Shown here piece by piece: positions 21,801 through 31,385 of a stretch of 64,000 nt of DNA; the first letter of the stretch is position 1; each line of letters starts with the position of its first letter. The stretch is from Chlorops oryzae (taxonomy: Eukaryota; Arthropoda; Insecta; Diptera; Chloropidae), in NCBI GenBank assembly GCA_020466095.1, contig CM035807.1, forward strand, positions 115,800,124-115,864,123, in the 5' to 3' direction. Both the position numbers and the translations under genes were made by a program. Below the pieces are notes generated by a model. The model searched no databases and was not told the origin of the DNA. It saw nothing but the letters and a program-made list of their open reading frames with translations.

Positions 21801-24800
21801 AGTTGTGACATTATCAAGGAACGATGACAGAACCGCCGTGAACAAGCAAAGACAATTTATTAAAGGCCAGACTTTTCCATTAGTTATCTGAGAAATGAAA
21901 ATGATAATGAGGGCAAAAGAAAACGATTACAGGATGTCAGAAAAAAACCCCCTCAGACCCAAGGGCGTAGCGAGAGAAAGAGTGCTTTGGTAGCGCTTAT
22001 ATTTGCCACAGTGGTATTTTGAGCAATTATAAGACATTAACCGAAAAAATATTTTGGGGGCAAGAAGAAGTTTAGAGAGTTTTGGTCCAAAAACCCTAAA
22101 AACCCGAAAAAATCATGACGTCCGATTTCGATGAAACTTTATATGTATATAGAATAAGTGAAAAATTCTAAGAATTTTGACGCAAAATTTTTAAAAAAAT
22201 ACTGGTTACAACTAGTCTAGTTTGGGTCTAGTTCCAAACTGGTCCAAAAAGGTCTAGCTCCAAACTGGTCCAAAAAGGACCAGTTTTTTGGAAAAATTTT
22301 AGTGCTTAAATTCTTAGAATTTGGCGTCAAAATTTTTTCAAGAAACTGATTACAACTAGTCTAGTTTGGGTCTAGTTCCAAACTGGTCCAAAAAGGACCA
22401 GTTTTTTGGAAAAATTTTAGTGCTTAAATTCTTAGAATTTGGCGTCAAAATTATTTCAAGAAACTGATTACAACTAGTCTAGTTTGGGTATAGTTCCAAA
22501 CTGTTCCAAAAGGGACCAGTTTTTTAAAATAATTTTAGTGCTAAAATTCTTAGAATTTTGTGTCAAAAACTTTTCAAGAAACTTATTACAACTAGTCTAG
22601 TTTGGGTCTAATTCCAAACTGGTCCAAAAAGGACCAGTTTTTTGGAAAAATTTTAGTGCTTAAATTCTTAGAATTTGGCGTCAAAATTTTTTTGAAAAAC
22701 TGATTACAACTAGTCTAGTATGGGTCTAGTTCCAAACTGGTCCAAAAAGGAGCAGTTTTTTGAAAAAGTTTTAGTAGCAAAATTCTTAGAATTTGGCGTC
22801 AAAATTTTTTCAAGAAACTGATCACAACTAGTCTAGTTTTGGTCTAGTTCCAAACTGGTCCAAAAAGGAGCAGTTTTTTGAAAAAATTTTAGTGCTAAAA
22901 TTTTTAAAATTTGGCGTCAAAATTTTTTCCAGAAACTGATTACAACTAGTCTAGTTGGGGTCTAGTTCCAAACTGGTTCAAAAAGGACCAGTTTTTGAAA
23001 AAATTCTAAATCTAAACTTCTTGCCCCCCAAAATTTTTTTTCGTTTAATGTCTTATAATTGCTCAATATACCACTGTAGAAAGTATAAGCGCTACCAAAG
23101 CACTCTTTCTCTGGCTACGCCCTTGCTCAGACCGCTGGCCATCATACCTTAAACGCATACACAGCCAAATAATCGAAAACGCCCGTTTCGGACAAGATCG
23201 CCACGAGTATCATCATTCCGAAGAGTAGCAGCAACGTCTCAACATCGATCCAGGCCATTATTGTGGCCATCGTCGGACGGGCATTGAGTGCAGCCAGAAT
23301 ACCGATGGACAATGTTGATGCAATGATCGCAGCGAATGTACGATTCACGATCTCCCATATGATCATCACATAGAGACCACACAGTACCACTGCCGCGTAG
23401 ATGACACCCTCCTTCTTATGGATCGGTGATTCATCAATGGACAACTGCAGTGGGAATTCCGCGGCAATACTCGATATGAACTGAAACTGTAAGACCGTCG
23501 CATTAGTACGCTGTACCCAGTCCTCTTGTGCCGGTCGAATATTATAGATTTTCGATTTCTTCGATTCACGGGTACTATCCAGAGCCTCCGGATAGACTAT
23601 ATCCAAACGCCAGATTTTCGATACATCCTCGATGTAGACTTCTTCACCCGTTGAATTCAAATATTTTCGTTGGACGACCACTTGCATTGTCGGTGCCGGA
23701 CGTGGTGCTGCATTCGGATCGATGATCATTTCAGCATCCTGCAAGCGAAATGGTCCACTCAGCGACAGTCCGATGCGATTCAACGTGGACGTTTTTATGG
23801 GAAAAACTAACAACAAAAAAAAAAAAATCAATTTAATTGAGGAGGAGGAGAGTTCTTCTACTTACTTTTCTCATCACCACTTCGAGGAACAGTTATTAGC
23901 TTTAGGACATCAACACGCTCACTATTGGTCATTAGAAATACCGTAAAGACACACCAAACACCGACAAGGATGGCTATTTTAAACCACGTAAAATATTTTT
24001 TTATCTGAAAAATCAACGCAAATGGAAAGGGGGTGAGCCAATACTAGTACTCGGCGGCGGTTCATTACCTTACTACATCCATGTTGGTCCGTATCATCGT
24101 GCTGATCTTCGTTATTATTCTCCACATCACGTCCGTTCAGTATCTGCACCTGGCCCAGCTCATTTGTCACATTAATGCCAACTGTTGTAAATGAGAAGCT
24201 CGCTTCCTTGTCATCATGGTCGCCGACATCATCTGAGGGTAAGGGATCGACATCGAAGCCTTAATTAAAGTGCAAGGATGTAAAAAAAAAAAAAAAAAAA
24301 GGACAAAGAAAATTTATTTTAATTAGCTGTCCGTCCGTCATGTTGAGAAGGACGTTGTATAAATGATAGCATGCTGTGTTCTTTGCTTTCTCCTTTAAGG
24401 AATCTTGTTCCCCTTTTATTTTTTGCATGAATCTTTCACTTTAAAATTTCGTACACAATAGGGGTATTCACGAAGGCGTCGGAAAATAGGAAAGTTGGAA
24501 AATCGGAAGATTTTATCTGCTTAAAAAGTTGTGAAAGATTCAAAAAAAAGATTTAAAAAATTTTTTTAAATCGCACTTTTCCGATTTTCCTACTTTCCAA
24601 CGATTTTAATGCGCCTTTGTGAATACCCCTAATTACGGAAAACTTTTTTTTCGCTCTTTTATGGAAAAAATCATAATTTCTTCCTACTATGAAAATTCAA
24701 AAAAACAATAAATTGTTTATAGAAAATCCGAGATTTCTTCCTTTTTCCTTTTTCCTTTTTTTTTGAGGCGACACACCCACAACGCGTCGGCTTTCATCCG

Positions 24801-25487
24801 ATATTTCACTCACATATTTTCTTCATAATTCTTCTATGCTTTATGTCTGCCGCACGATTGCCGCATTATTCGTCAGACAAAACCAGAAGCAATTTATGAA
24901 ATTATCACAGCAATTTAAATATAAATTTCAATTTCTCTATTGCTCTCAGCTTGAGCGAGTGAGTGGGTTTATGTCTGATCAAATTTTTCCACACAGGCCC
25001 CGGCAATGAAGGTATACTCCAAATTGCATTAAGCGACTTAAACGATTTAAGGAATATCGTTATGACTAAAATGAATTGAGCGAGCTCGGCCTCTCAAATT
25101 CTCATAAGACCCTCGTAGTATTTTTCATTATTATTATTTTCATCATCATCATGATGGTCATGATCATTAGCGACAATATGGGTGGGGGTAACTCACCACC
25201 ATGCAGACGTTCGTGCTCTTGTCGAAATGGTGCCAGGCTGGGATCTTGACGAATTTTCTCTGGTAGCATGCGCCATACTTGTAATGCTCCTTCCGTGACC
25301 TCGCTGCGATTTTCATAAAAGAAAAAAAAAAAGGAAAATCAATTAACGGATTAGCAAGATTTAAAAAAAAATCGATTTTCATTCGTAGTGAGAGGAGGAA
25401 ATTTCATTAAGCATACGTTTCTAATAAATCGGCATGATGTCCTTGATAGAACGTTTCGTTCGTGGCCTTTAGCAATCGCCGTTGTGA
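18782..25487 (-). CDS. hoe: hoepel / OCA2 (P protein)-like 12-TM anion transporter: spliced gene, 11 exons found
   Basis: Eleven minus-strand exons join in one frame totalling 2427 nt (808 residues plus stop); human OCA2 is about 838. Exons: 25417-25487, 25197-25303, 24069-24259, 23866-24004, 23148-23806, 21633-21887, 21235-21564, 20756-21103, 20545-20692, 18948-19041, 18782-18866. OCA2/P proteins are SLC13/ArsB-type transporters of melanosome or lysosome-related organelle membranes; Drosophila has two homologues, hoe1 and hoe2, and I cannot say which this is. Visible hallmarks are a single N-terminal TM, a long luminal loop, [20 protein letters not shown], the paired re-entrant motifs [10 protein letters not shown] and [34 protein letters not shown], and [19 protein letters not shown]. 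No start Met was found, so at least one 5' exon is missing. Introns 2 and 6 from the 3' end are inflated by transposons. Confidence 0.93.
18948..19041 (-). CDS. hoe: hoepel exon with [12 protein letters not shown] motif
   Basis: A 94-bp exon, donor GTAAGC and acceptor AAAAG. It encodes [20 protein letters not shown] then [10 protein letters not shown]. The GASAN segment is the second substrate/ion-binding hairpin equivalent of the SLC13/ArsB fold. Its 5' intron (19042-20544) holds a 1.4-kb transposon. Confidence 0.93.
19177..19665. mobile_element. Nested MITE with GTTTCCACATAGTG ends
   Basis: Left GTTTCCACATAGTGAATTAA is matched inversely by TTAATGCACTATGTGGAAAC at the right; it is about 489 bp inside the 1401-bp element. 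The target duplication is not clear. Confidence 0.7.
19860..20105. repeat. 118-bp repeat module (two units) inside the 1401-bp element
   Basis: Carries CAACTAGTCTAGTTTGGGTC and the hairpin AAACTGGTCC-AAAAA-GGACCAGTTT. A nearly identical 47-bp sequence (ATATTCGACT...CATCTCAAAAA) lies on both sides (19730-19777, 20109-20156), suggesting that the module arrived by insertion or duplication. Confidence 0.75.
20545..20692 (-). CDS. hoe: hoepel exon with DNIPLTTMM re-entrant motif
   Basis: A 148-bp exon, donor GTGAGT, acceptor TTTTAG. It encodes [20 protein letters not shown] and ends [14 protein letters not shown](N), the second inverted-repeat half of the transporter. Phase 0 in, phase 1 out. Confidence 0.94.
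20756..21103 (-). CDS. hoe: hoepel exon, TM helices of the second half
   Basis: A 116-codon exon (phase 0/0), acceptor TTTTCAG and donor GTTCGT. It contains [59 protein letters not shown] and [12 protein letters not shown], each matching OCA2 helices. The opposite-strand open frames here are shadows. Confidence 0.95.
21235..21564 (-). CDS. hoe: hoepel exon, cytoplasmic linker with LKHEIHVW
   Basis: A 110-codon exon (phase 0/0), acceptor ATGCAG and donor GTAAGA. It starts [20 protein letters not shown], then a basic, charged loop with [18 protein letters not shown] and [13 protein letters not shown], the family's large central cytoplasmic loop. A short GA-rich tract lies just downstream at 21183-21218. 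Confidence 0.95.
21633..21887 (-). CDS. hoe: hoepel exon with [10 protein letters not shown] and GDPPNVI motifs
   Basis: An 85-codon exon (phase 0/0), acceptor TTTCTCAG, donor GTGCGT. It encodes [40 protein letters not shown] and [20 protein letters not shown]. These form the first re-entrant hairpin and its following helix, the best conserved part of the family. Confidence 0.96.
21960..23125. mobile_element. 1166-bp MITE with 8-bp TSD CTCAGACC and internal 118-bp tandem repeats, inside a hoepel intron
   Basis: Flanked by CTCAGACC (21952-21959 and 23126-23133). Inverted ends of about 90 bp start CAAGGGCGTAGC. The core holds about seven head-to-tail 118-bp units. The 8-bp duplication and CA-start end fit the hAT group. 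Without it the intron would be about 86 bp. Relatives: 52862-53600 (ends CTACGCCCTTG) and the block at 19860-20105. Confidence 0.92.
22200..23005. repeat. Tandem array, 117-119 bp period, about 7 units
   Basis: The word ACAACTAGTCTAG recurs at 22352, 22470, 22588, 22705, 22824 and 22942. Each unit contains CTAGTTCCAAACTGGTCC, AAAAA, and GGACCAGTTTTTTG, which can fold into a 10-12 bp stem with a 5-nt loop. Confidence 0.93.
23148..23806 (-). CDS. hoe: hoepel large luminal-loop exon plus first TM helices of the core
   Basis: A 659-bp exon, acceptor GTTAG, donor GTATGA. The 5' half encodes a polar lumen-facing region ([11 protein letters not shown] ... [16 protein letters not shown] and NAT sequons visible). 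Then [35 protein letters not shown] and [20 protein letters not shown], ending [12 protein letters not shown]. It matches OCA2 from the loop into TM2-TM4. Phase 1 in, phase 0 out. Confidence 0.95.
23866..24004 (-). CDS. hoe: hoepel exon with N-terminal TM1
   Basis: A 139-bp exon, acceptor TTTTCAG, donor GTAAGT. It starts [20 protein letters not shown] and [11 protein letters not shown]: a basic lead-in followed by a single TM, then the start of the luminal loop, as in OCA2. Phase 0 in, phase 1 out. Confidence 0.9.
24069..24259 (-). CDS. hoe: hoepel exon, acidic N-terminal cytoplasmic region
   Basis: A 191-bp exon, donor GTAATG. It encodes an acidic, Asn/Asp-rich segment ([31 protein letters not shown]), poorly conserved but in frame on both sides. 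Phase 1 in, phase 0 out. Confidence 0.85.
24461..24629. mobile_element. 169-bp MITE GGGGTATTCAC(A/G)AAGGCG, copy 1, in a hoepel intron
   Basis: Inverted ends GGGGTATTCACGAAGGCG / CGCCTTTGTGAATACCCC with a core pairing GGAAAATAGGAAAGTTGGAA with its complement, so it is nearly a single hairpin. A second copy is at 48212-48378. Confidence 0.82.
25197..25303 (-). CDS. hoe: hoepel exon, N-terminal region
   Basis: A 107-bp exon, donor GTGAGT, acceptor ATCGCAG. In the frame set by both neighbours it encodes [20 protein letters not shown] then [15 protein letters not shown]. Read alone it also has a longer alternative frame, which fails the splice phase test. Phase 2 in, phase 1 out. Confidence 0.85.
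25417..25487 (-). CDS. hoe: hoepel most 5' exon recognised
   Basis: A 71-bp exon, acceptor GCTAG and donor GTATGC. It encodes [20 protein letters not shown] then LLE and joins in phase 2 to the next exon. Phase 0 at its 5' end with no Met, so the initiator exon lies upstream between here and RpL18A (31.7 kb). Weak candidates are at 31386-31549. Confidence 0.72.
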
Positions 25488-25618
25488 CTAGCGATAGCGA
25501 TGGCTTTAATGTTGTTTAAAGAATTCTTGAAATATTTTTTATACTAATTTAATTCCTGTGAATTTAAGATTTTGAAGCTCTTGAAACAGGAACATACCAC
25601 TAGGTTGTTCTATGTTCG

Positions 25619-25990
25619 TACACCGAGAGAAATAACAACAGTTAAATCAACTACTTAGAACAGTTAAAGTAAGAGTGGTCAAATAAACTGTATTCCGCGT
25701 TAAATGCACTGAAAAAGGCAGTCAAATGAACAGTTGAAAAACAGTTACTTTTTATGTTCAAATTCGCTTTCGTTCACTTAGACGTACGCATTCTGATCAA
25801 CCGTCTCCGGAGGTTTCGATAGCTCAGTTGTTTAAGCTGTGACTCGACAGTCGTGAGCTTCGGGGTTCTATCCCTGCTGGCGGCGGGAATTTTTCTGAAT
25901 TTTTTTTTTAATTACAGTTTTTTTTTTTTTTGTTCAGAGTGTAGTTGTTTTGGAAGACAAAAATTTTCTCCTAAATATATATATATATAT
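25619..25990 (+). repeat. tRNA-derived repeat (SINE-like), forward copy
   Basis: Head CACCGAGAGAAATAACAACA with GTTAAATCAACT palindromes. The tRNA-like segment at 25812-25887 carries GATAGCTCAGTTGTTTAAGC (A box) and GGGGTTCTATCCCTGC (B box). The tail is T-rich and ends in a (TA)n run. The reverse copy is at 15340-15665. It lies just upstream of the first recognised hoepel exon. Confidence 0.68.
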
Positions 25991-26072
25991 TATATATATT
26001 TAAAAAAAAAACCAAAATGCTGCTTACGGAAGCGATGAACCGCAACGCACTTCGTAGGCGGTGGATGATAAT

Positions 26073-26727
26073 TAAGGCCACCATATTTTTTTTTCGCACC
26101 AAAGCAGTACAAATTGCCAAGTACAGAGTAAAAAATCATTACACTTTTATATACAGGGTGATTCACGAGAGCTAGAACATCCGGAGCAGGGTGCTTAGAG
26201 GATGTCAAGACGAACAAAAAATCGTAAAGGACGGGGGGCCGCAAATGCAACCCTGAGGAGTTATAGGGCGTTAAAGTTTTTAAGCAGGAAGTCGAGAAAA
26301 AAAATTCTACCACGATAACGGCTTATCGTAGAAAATAAACTTTAATGGGGTTTGAAAGCCAATTGTATAGGCTTTTAGGAAAAATTAAATTGTTTGGTTA
26401 AAATTTGAGCCGTTGAGGGAAAAATAAACGGTCAAAGTAAAAACTTTAGGAGGCATTTTGGTATGAAAAAGGTCCTATTAACACATGTTTTTCTTTTTTT
26501 CCGAATCTGCAGTCGATATTCCTTTAAAACCGTACTACATATGCTATACCTTATTTGCAGTTTAACTATTGAAAACATGGGATTTAAAAGGAAATTGAAC
26601 CACACTAAGAGTGAGACATTTTGAGTCTGTGTATTTTGATTTGAGAAAAGTTCAAGAATCAGTACGAAATCAGTACCGATTTTCACTCGGTACAATGAGC
26701 CGAAAATCAGTACGTCTGGTGGTCTTA
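26073..26727. mobile_element. 655-bp element with TAAG(G)CCACC ends, left member of an inverted pair
   Basis: Ends TAAGGCCACCATATTTTTT and TCTGGTGGTCTTA. Flanks ATGATAAT / TTGATAAT look like an 8-bp duplication with one mismatch. The interior includes a CAGGGTGATTCACGAG segment. The opposite-oriented copy is at 27720-28423. Confidence 0.78.
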
Positions 26728-26735
26728 TTGATAAT

Positions 26736-27711
26736 GCATACGACCTCATATACCATCCTTGTATACTCTTGTTCGAGCATGGCCGTGGTTTTTAAGAGTG
26801 AACGCCTACCACCACCACATAAAGGAAGCTATTAATAGGCAGGTCGCCTACAGCCTCGTATACTTTGTGGGCGGTAGGCACTGTTCGCCGCTGGGGGAAT
26901 TATTTAAAGTTATAAAGGAAAATCAATTAACCTGATTACAACCAGGAAATCTGAGCATGAGCGATGTGGCTCAACCTACCACACTGCGACGTCAATTGTC
27001 GTCGGAATCAATTGAATTAATTGCGTCATAAAGAGATTTCGTAAAAGATTACAACGCTTCTCATATACATACTCTAATTAATTCAATTATATTCCAAGGA
27101 AATCATTGTGGCATCGCAGAAACAAGACCAACAACAAGAACAATAGATCTTTCTTAAATGTGACGACTTCAAACGCGCTCGTCTTGAAATAATCCAATCA
27201 AAGATTATCAAAAAAGATTACAGATTATTCCCATAATCGTTACCCGTTCGCCCCCAAAAAAAATCTCTCCAGGCAATTTGAAAATGAAAATAGAACCATG
27301 TCATGTGTGGTCGGTCACGTGGAATATGAATAAAAATACTCATAATCCGTTTGAACTAAATCAAATGTCTCTGCTGTGTGTCAAAATAAGAGGAGCTTCT
27401 CATTTAAATCCAGCGACAATAGACAGCAATTTCGTGCAAATCATAACAAAATCCGCATGACTTGGGGATTGATGCCTTGCAAAAAAAATCTCTATGTGTA
27501 GGTATGTATATTTCAAGAGTACTACAATTCGGTTGGAGCTAGTCAAAGTCAAATTATCAAATCACCAAAGGCTTTCATAGATCGCGATTCTCAAATGTTT
27601 TGACGAGTTTTAAACGTGGAATTCTATAAGTGAAATAAATCATAATAAAAGCTTTGAGTTGGGATCTTTGCGTAGTAGACGAATGAACGTAAGTAGAAGA
27701 TTAATAATATA
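26736..27711. other. Spacer between the inverted pair, no gene seen
   Basis: Unique-looking sequence of about 975 bp. No exon with family similarity was identified, though a 5' hoepel exon could hide here. Confidence 0.4.
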
Positions 27712-27719
27712 GATATTAT

Positions 27720-28423
27720 TAAGCCCACCAGACGTACTGATTTTCGGCTCATTGTACCGAGTGAAAATCGGTACTGATTTAGTACTAATTCTTGAACTTT
27801 TCTCAAATCAAATTTTCTACGAAAAACAAAAAAAAAAACACAGACTCAAAATGTCTCACTCTTAGTGTGGTTCAATTTCCTTTTTAAATCCCATGTTTTC
27901 AATAGTTAAACTGCAAATAAGGTATAGCATATGTAGTACGGTTTTAAAGGAAATCGACTGCAGATTCGGAAAAAAAAAGAAAAACATGTGTTAATAGGAC
28001 CATTTTCATACCAAAATGCCTCCTAAAGTAAAAAAATTGAACGATTTTTCAGAAGTTTTTACTTTGACCGTTTATTTTTCCCTCAACGGCTCAAATTTTA
28101 ACCAAACAATTTAATTTTTCCTAAAAGCCTATACAATTGGCTTTCAAACCCCATTACAGTTTATTTTCTACGATAAGCCGTTATCGTGGTAGAATTTTTT
28201 TTCTCGACTTCCTGCTTAAAAACTTTAACGCCCTATAACTCCTCAGGGTTGCATTTGCGGCCCCCGTCCTTTACGATTTTTTGTTCGTCTTGACATCCTC
28301 TAAGCACCCTGCTCCGGATGTTCTAGCTCTCGTGAATCACCCTGTATATAAAAGTGTACTGATTTTTCACTCTGTACTTGGCAATTTGTACTGATTTGGT
28401 GCGAAAAAAATATGGTGGCCTTA
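27720..28423. mobile_element. 704-bp element with TAAGCCCACC ends, right member of an inverted pair
   Basis: Reverse-complement relative of 26073-26727 over almost its whole length. Flanks GATATTAT / GATATTTG share their first six bases. Its distinct flanks from the left copy argue for two independent insertions. Confidence 0.78.
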
Positions 28424-28429
28424 GATATT

Positions 28430-29700
28430 TGATTAACAATTAATTTATTATTATATATTGAATTTAAAAAGTACATTAACATTACTTGAAGACATTTCGA
28501 CAAGATTTAAGGTATTATTTTTGTTAGCTTTAGATTTTATACAGAATGGAAAAAGATACGAAGAATTAAAATTTAGTTTTTTTTTAGACGAAAAATTTGT
28601 TGTTTTAGTGTTGTGGCTCACAAGTTTTCCATTCCGCATTAATAACAATCACTATATATAATAACAATGTATGAAAATTTGACGTTGTAATGAAAAAGGT
28701 TCAAGGATTAACGCGTCAAGATATCTATTAATTTTTATTTATTTTTCAAAAATGTTTAATCGAATCAATTGGTTCTTTTGGACTGATCAAAAACTGCTCT
28801 TTTCTATTTCAATTCGATAATTTTTTTTTTTATTGCTCATAAAATTCTTTAGATGCAATCTATTATTTAAGAAAATTTTACCGAAGTCACGTACGGCCGC
28901 AAGTATTTTGTAAGGGCTAACAGTTGAACTGCATCTCAGAATTTATACGTAGAAGACATCATTCGCAATAATGTGTCGTTCAAAATTATTGAAAATTCGA
29001 ATTGATTTCGTGAAATTCACGGAAAAGGTGCACAAAATAAAATTCAAATCAATTTTTTATTTCAAGCTAGGACACCAACCTTCATTACATATTTTCCAAC
29101 CAATTTAACCCTCATTCGTCCTTTGGGTCAAAAATGGGCCTTTTAAATCCGATTATTTATATGTTTGTGTTTGAGTCCGACATATCCAAGATTTCTTTAC
29201 ATTGTTTCTTTCTCCTAAAAATTTGGATTTTTGTTTTCATTTGAAATTTTTTACTAGAACTTCAGTAGTTCGAAGTTCAAATTCGATAGAAAATTTGAGA
29301 GACGAATGAGTGTTAAGTGATTTGAGACATGATCAAACAGCGTTTTGTCCAAAATTTGGAGCTTATTGGACTATTATAAGAATGAAATTAAAAAAAGGAC
29401 TTCCTAGAAGTAGTTCAGCTACAAAAACGAATTGAAATTGAATGTCCTCACCTACATTCATCTCTGCCGCTAACGAAAAACACGACATTAGTAAAATAAC
29501 AAATGATTTAATATAGCAAAAAATAAACACCCTTCTTTCCACTACTCAGCCATAAGTCCAGATAAATTCCATCCCTCATATACACCTTCTTCCTCCATCA
29601 ATCAATTAAATACGACTGGAGCACACGACCCTAATTCATGAACCCCATTTAGATAACAATCGGACAAACCAATGAACCTTTTGGACTATCGGCAACAATG
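28430..29700. other. A/T-rich intergenic or intronic DNA, nothing recognised
   Basis: Only short chance frames. A potential splice-donor context on the minus strand at 29448-29453 could border a tiny exon, but no phase-consistent model was found. Confidence 0.4.
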
Positions 29701-29702
29701 TC

Positions 29703-29899
29703 AGCCCGATTCTGAATATTACCGGGGAACGAATTCCCCGAGAATTCACTTTTCTCGAGACTAAAATTCTCCTTTTTCAAATAGATAGGGTAAGGAAAAT
29801 TATGTATGGGTCCCATCAAAATTATTCCCCCAAATAATTGAAAAATAAGAAGTTTACTCTCGAGAAAAGTAAATTCCCCGGGAATATTCAGAATCGGCC
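29703..29899. mobile_element. 197-bp MITE with AG(C/G)CCGATTCTGAATATT ends
   Basis: Left GCCCGATTCTGAATATT pairs with right AATATTCAGAATCGGCC. The interior GGGGAACGAATTCCCC and TTCTCGAG motifs extend the palindrome. The minus-strand open frame at 29649-29981 runs through it and is not a gene. Confidence 0.75.
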
Positions 29900-30045
29900 T
29901 GTATATGTAAATCCAAAATTCAATAGTCCTAGAAACCTTCAGCTCCCAAACTCTCTTCCATCCGAACAGCTTGAAAAACACGTCTCTGATTGAAACATAA
30001 ATTAATTAATGAATTTCCTAAAAGATTTTAAATTACTTGAATTAA

Positions 30046-30786
30046 GGGGGTCTTCTCATTGAAAACCCGTTTTTTGGACCCTTTTTAAAAAAATTCTTAT
30101 TTGAAAACGCAAAGAATAATTGAAAACTTTTTTTATCTATTGTATTACAAAAGGTTCAAAGTAAATAAAAAAAATTTTTTTGCCTCGATACGTGAGCTGT
30201 TCAAAAAGTAATGAGACTTCAAAGTTGGTGGTGAAAAAAAAAAGGTGCCGTCACGGCGGCCACGATTCCGGGTCTCCGGAGCGTCCGAAATGGAAAAAAA
30301 AAACGGGGTTATAATCAGTATAGATGTAATTCTCGGGTGAACCTCAAGCTTAATTTTGTGATTTTTTTTTGACAAAATGGCGGCCATTCAAAAAAAAATT
30401 TCAATTTCGGGCTTTTTTTTTGTAGTTTAGTGTAAAAAAAAAAAATAGTAAAAAATTTTTTTAAAATTATGGTCGAGGTTCACCCGAGAATGGTGACAAT
30501 TCTGCGTCGATTCCACTTTGTTTCATGAAAATCGGTTCAGTTGAACTGGAGATATCATGGCCGCCAGTTCGAAAAACGTGGTTTCGAGATAAACGCGTTT
30601 AAAGTTTGAAGCAACGCAAAAATTACTCGTTTTAGCGCAGATCTTGCTCGACAAAGAAGGCTATATCCTCTAAACTATTTCGAATTTCAAAAAATCCTTT
30701 TAGGGGCATATTCACAACTACCCAAGCTATAAATAAATGCAAAAAAAAAAAAGTCGAAAAAAAAGTTGCTCAATGAGAAGACCCCC
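30046..30786. mobile_element. TTAA-flanked MITE, family C (GGGGGTCTTCTCATTGA)
   Basis: A 741-bp element with TTAA at 30042-30045 and 30787-30790, and TIR GGGGGTCTTCTCATTGA. Non-coding. Interior landmarks (GAGATAAACG..TTTAAAGTTTGAAGC, GTTCACCCGAGAATGG, AAAATCGGTTCAGTTG) correspond in order to those of family A. Confidence 0.86.
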
Positions 30787-30962
30787 TTAATTTAATTGCC
30801 ATAAGCGTTATTTGTTTGCTACAATATCACATAATCAAATCCGGCGAACAACGAACTACTCCGACCAAATGTAAAGCCGAAGGCCTCCGTTGCCAGAGCT
30901 CCTAACACATCTATTCATTTATAAATAACTTAAAATTTTTAAATAAAAAATATATTCAGGTT

Positions 30963-31173
30963 TGTCACAGAATCCGATAGCTATCGGAATTGGAATTAAA
31001 ACCGATCAAAATTTCATACAGAATTTACAAATTTTGTCGTTTTTGGTTTTGAATCGGAACCATTATCGGTTCTTAGTTGCACAGAACCCTATTTTATCCG
31101 GCTGTCTATCAGATATATATGAAAATTCAGTCGACTAAAATTCCAATTCCGACAGCTATCGGATTCTGTGACA
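30963..31173. mobile_element. 211-bp MITE TGTCACAGAATCCGATAGCT
   Basis: Inverted ends TGTCACAGAATCCGATAGCT and AGCTATCGGATTCTGTGACA bound an A/T-rich core. The TIR itself contains the palindrome GATAGCTATC. Confidence 0.8.
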
Positions 31174-31385
31174 CCCCAGAATAATTTCTAAAGTCGATAG
31201 ACTCAAAATGAGTTATTGATTTGCCCTTAGAGCCACCATTTTGCTTCATAGAACTTCCTAATCCAGTCAGACTCCCAACAGATTTATAAGCAAAACGGGA
31301 AAAAATGCAAATTTACAAGGAGTTTGTTCAACATTTTGTGGACTTAAGCAGCTCCTCCTTATTGCCATTGAATAGGATATGTTAC

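Noticed and set aside
25812..25887. tRNA gene
   Set aside because: A and B boxes are present, but the cloverleaf is imperfect and the segment is part of a multi-copy repeat.
29649..29981. 110-codon minus-strand frame, first thought to be a hoepel 5' exon
   Set aside because: Most of it runs through a 197-bp MITE, and no phase-consistent splice to the 25.4-kb exon was found.
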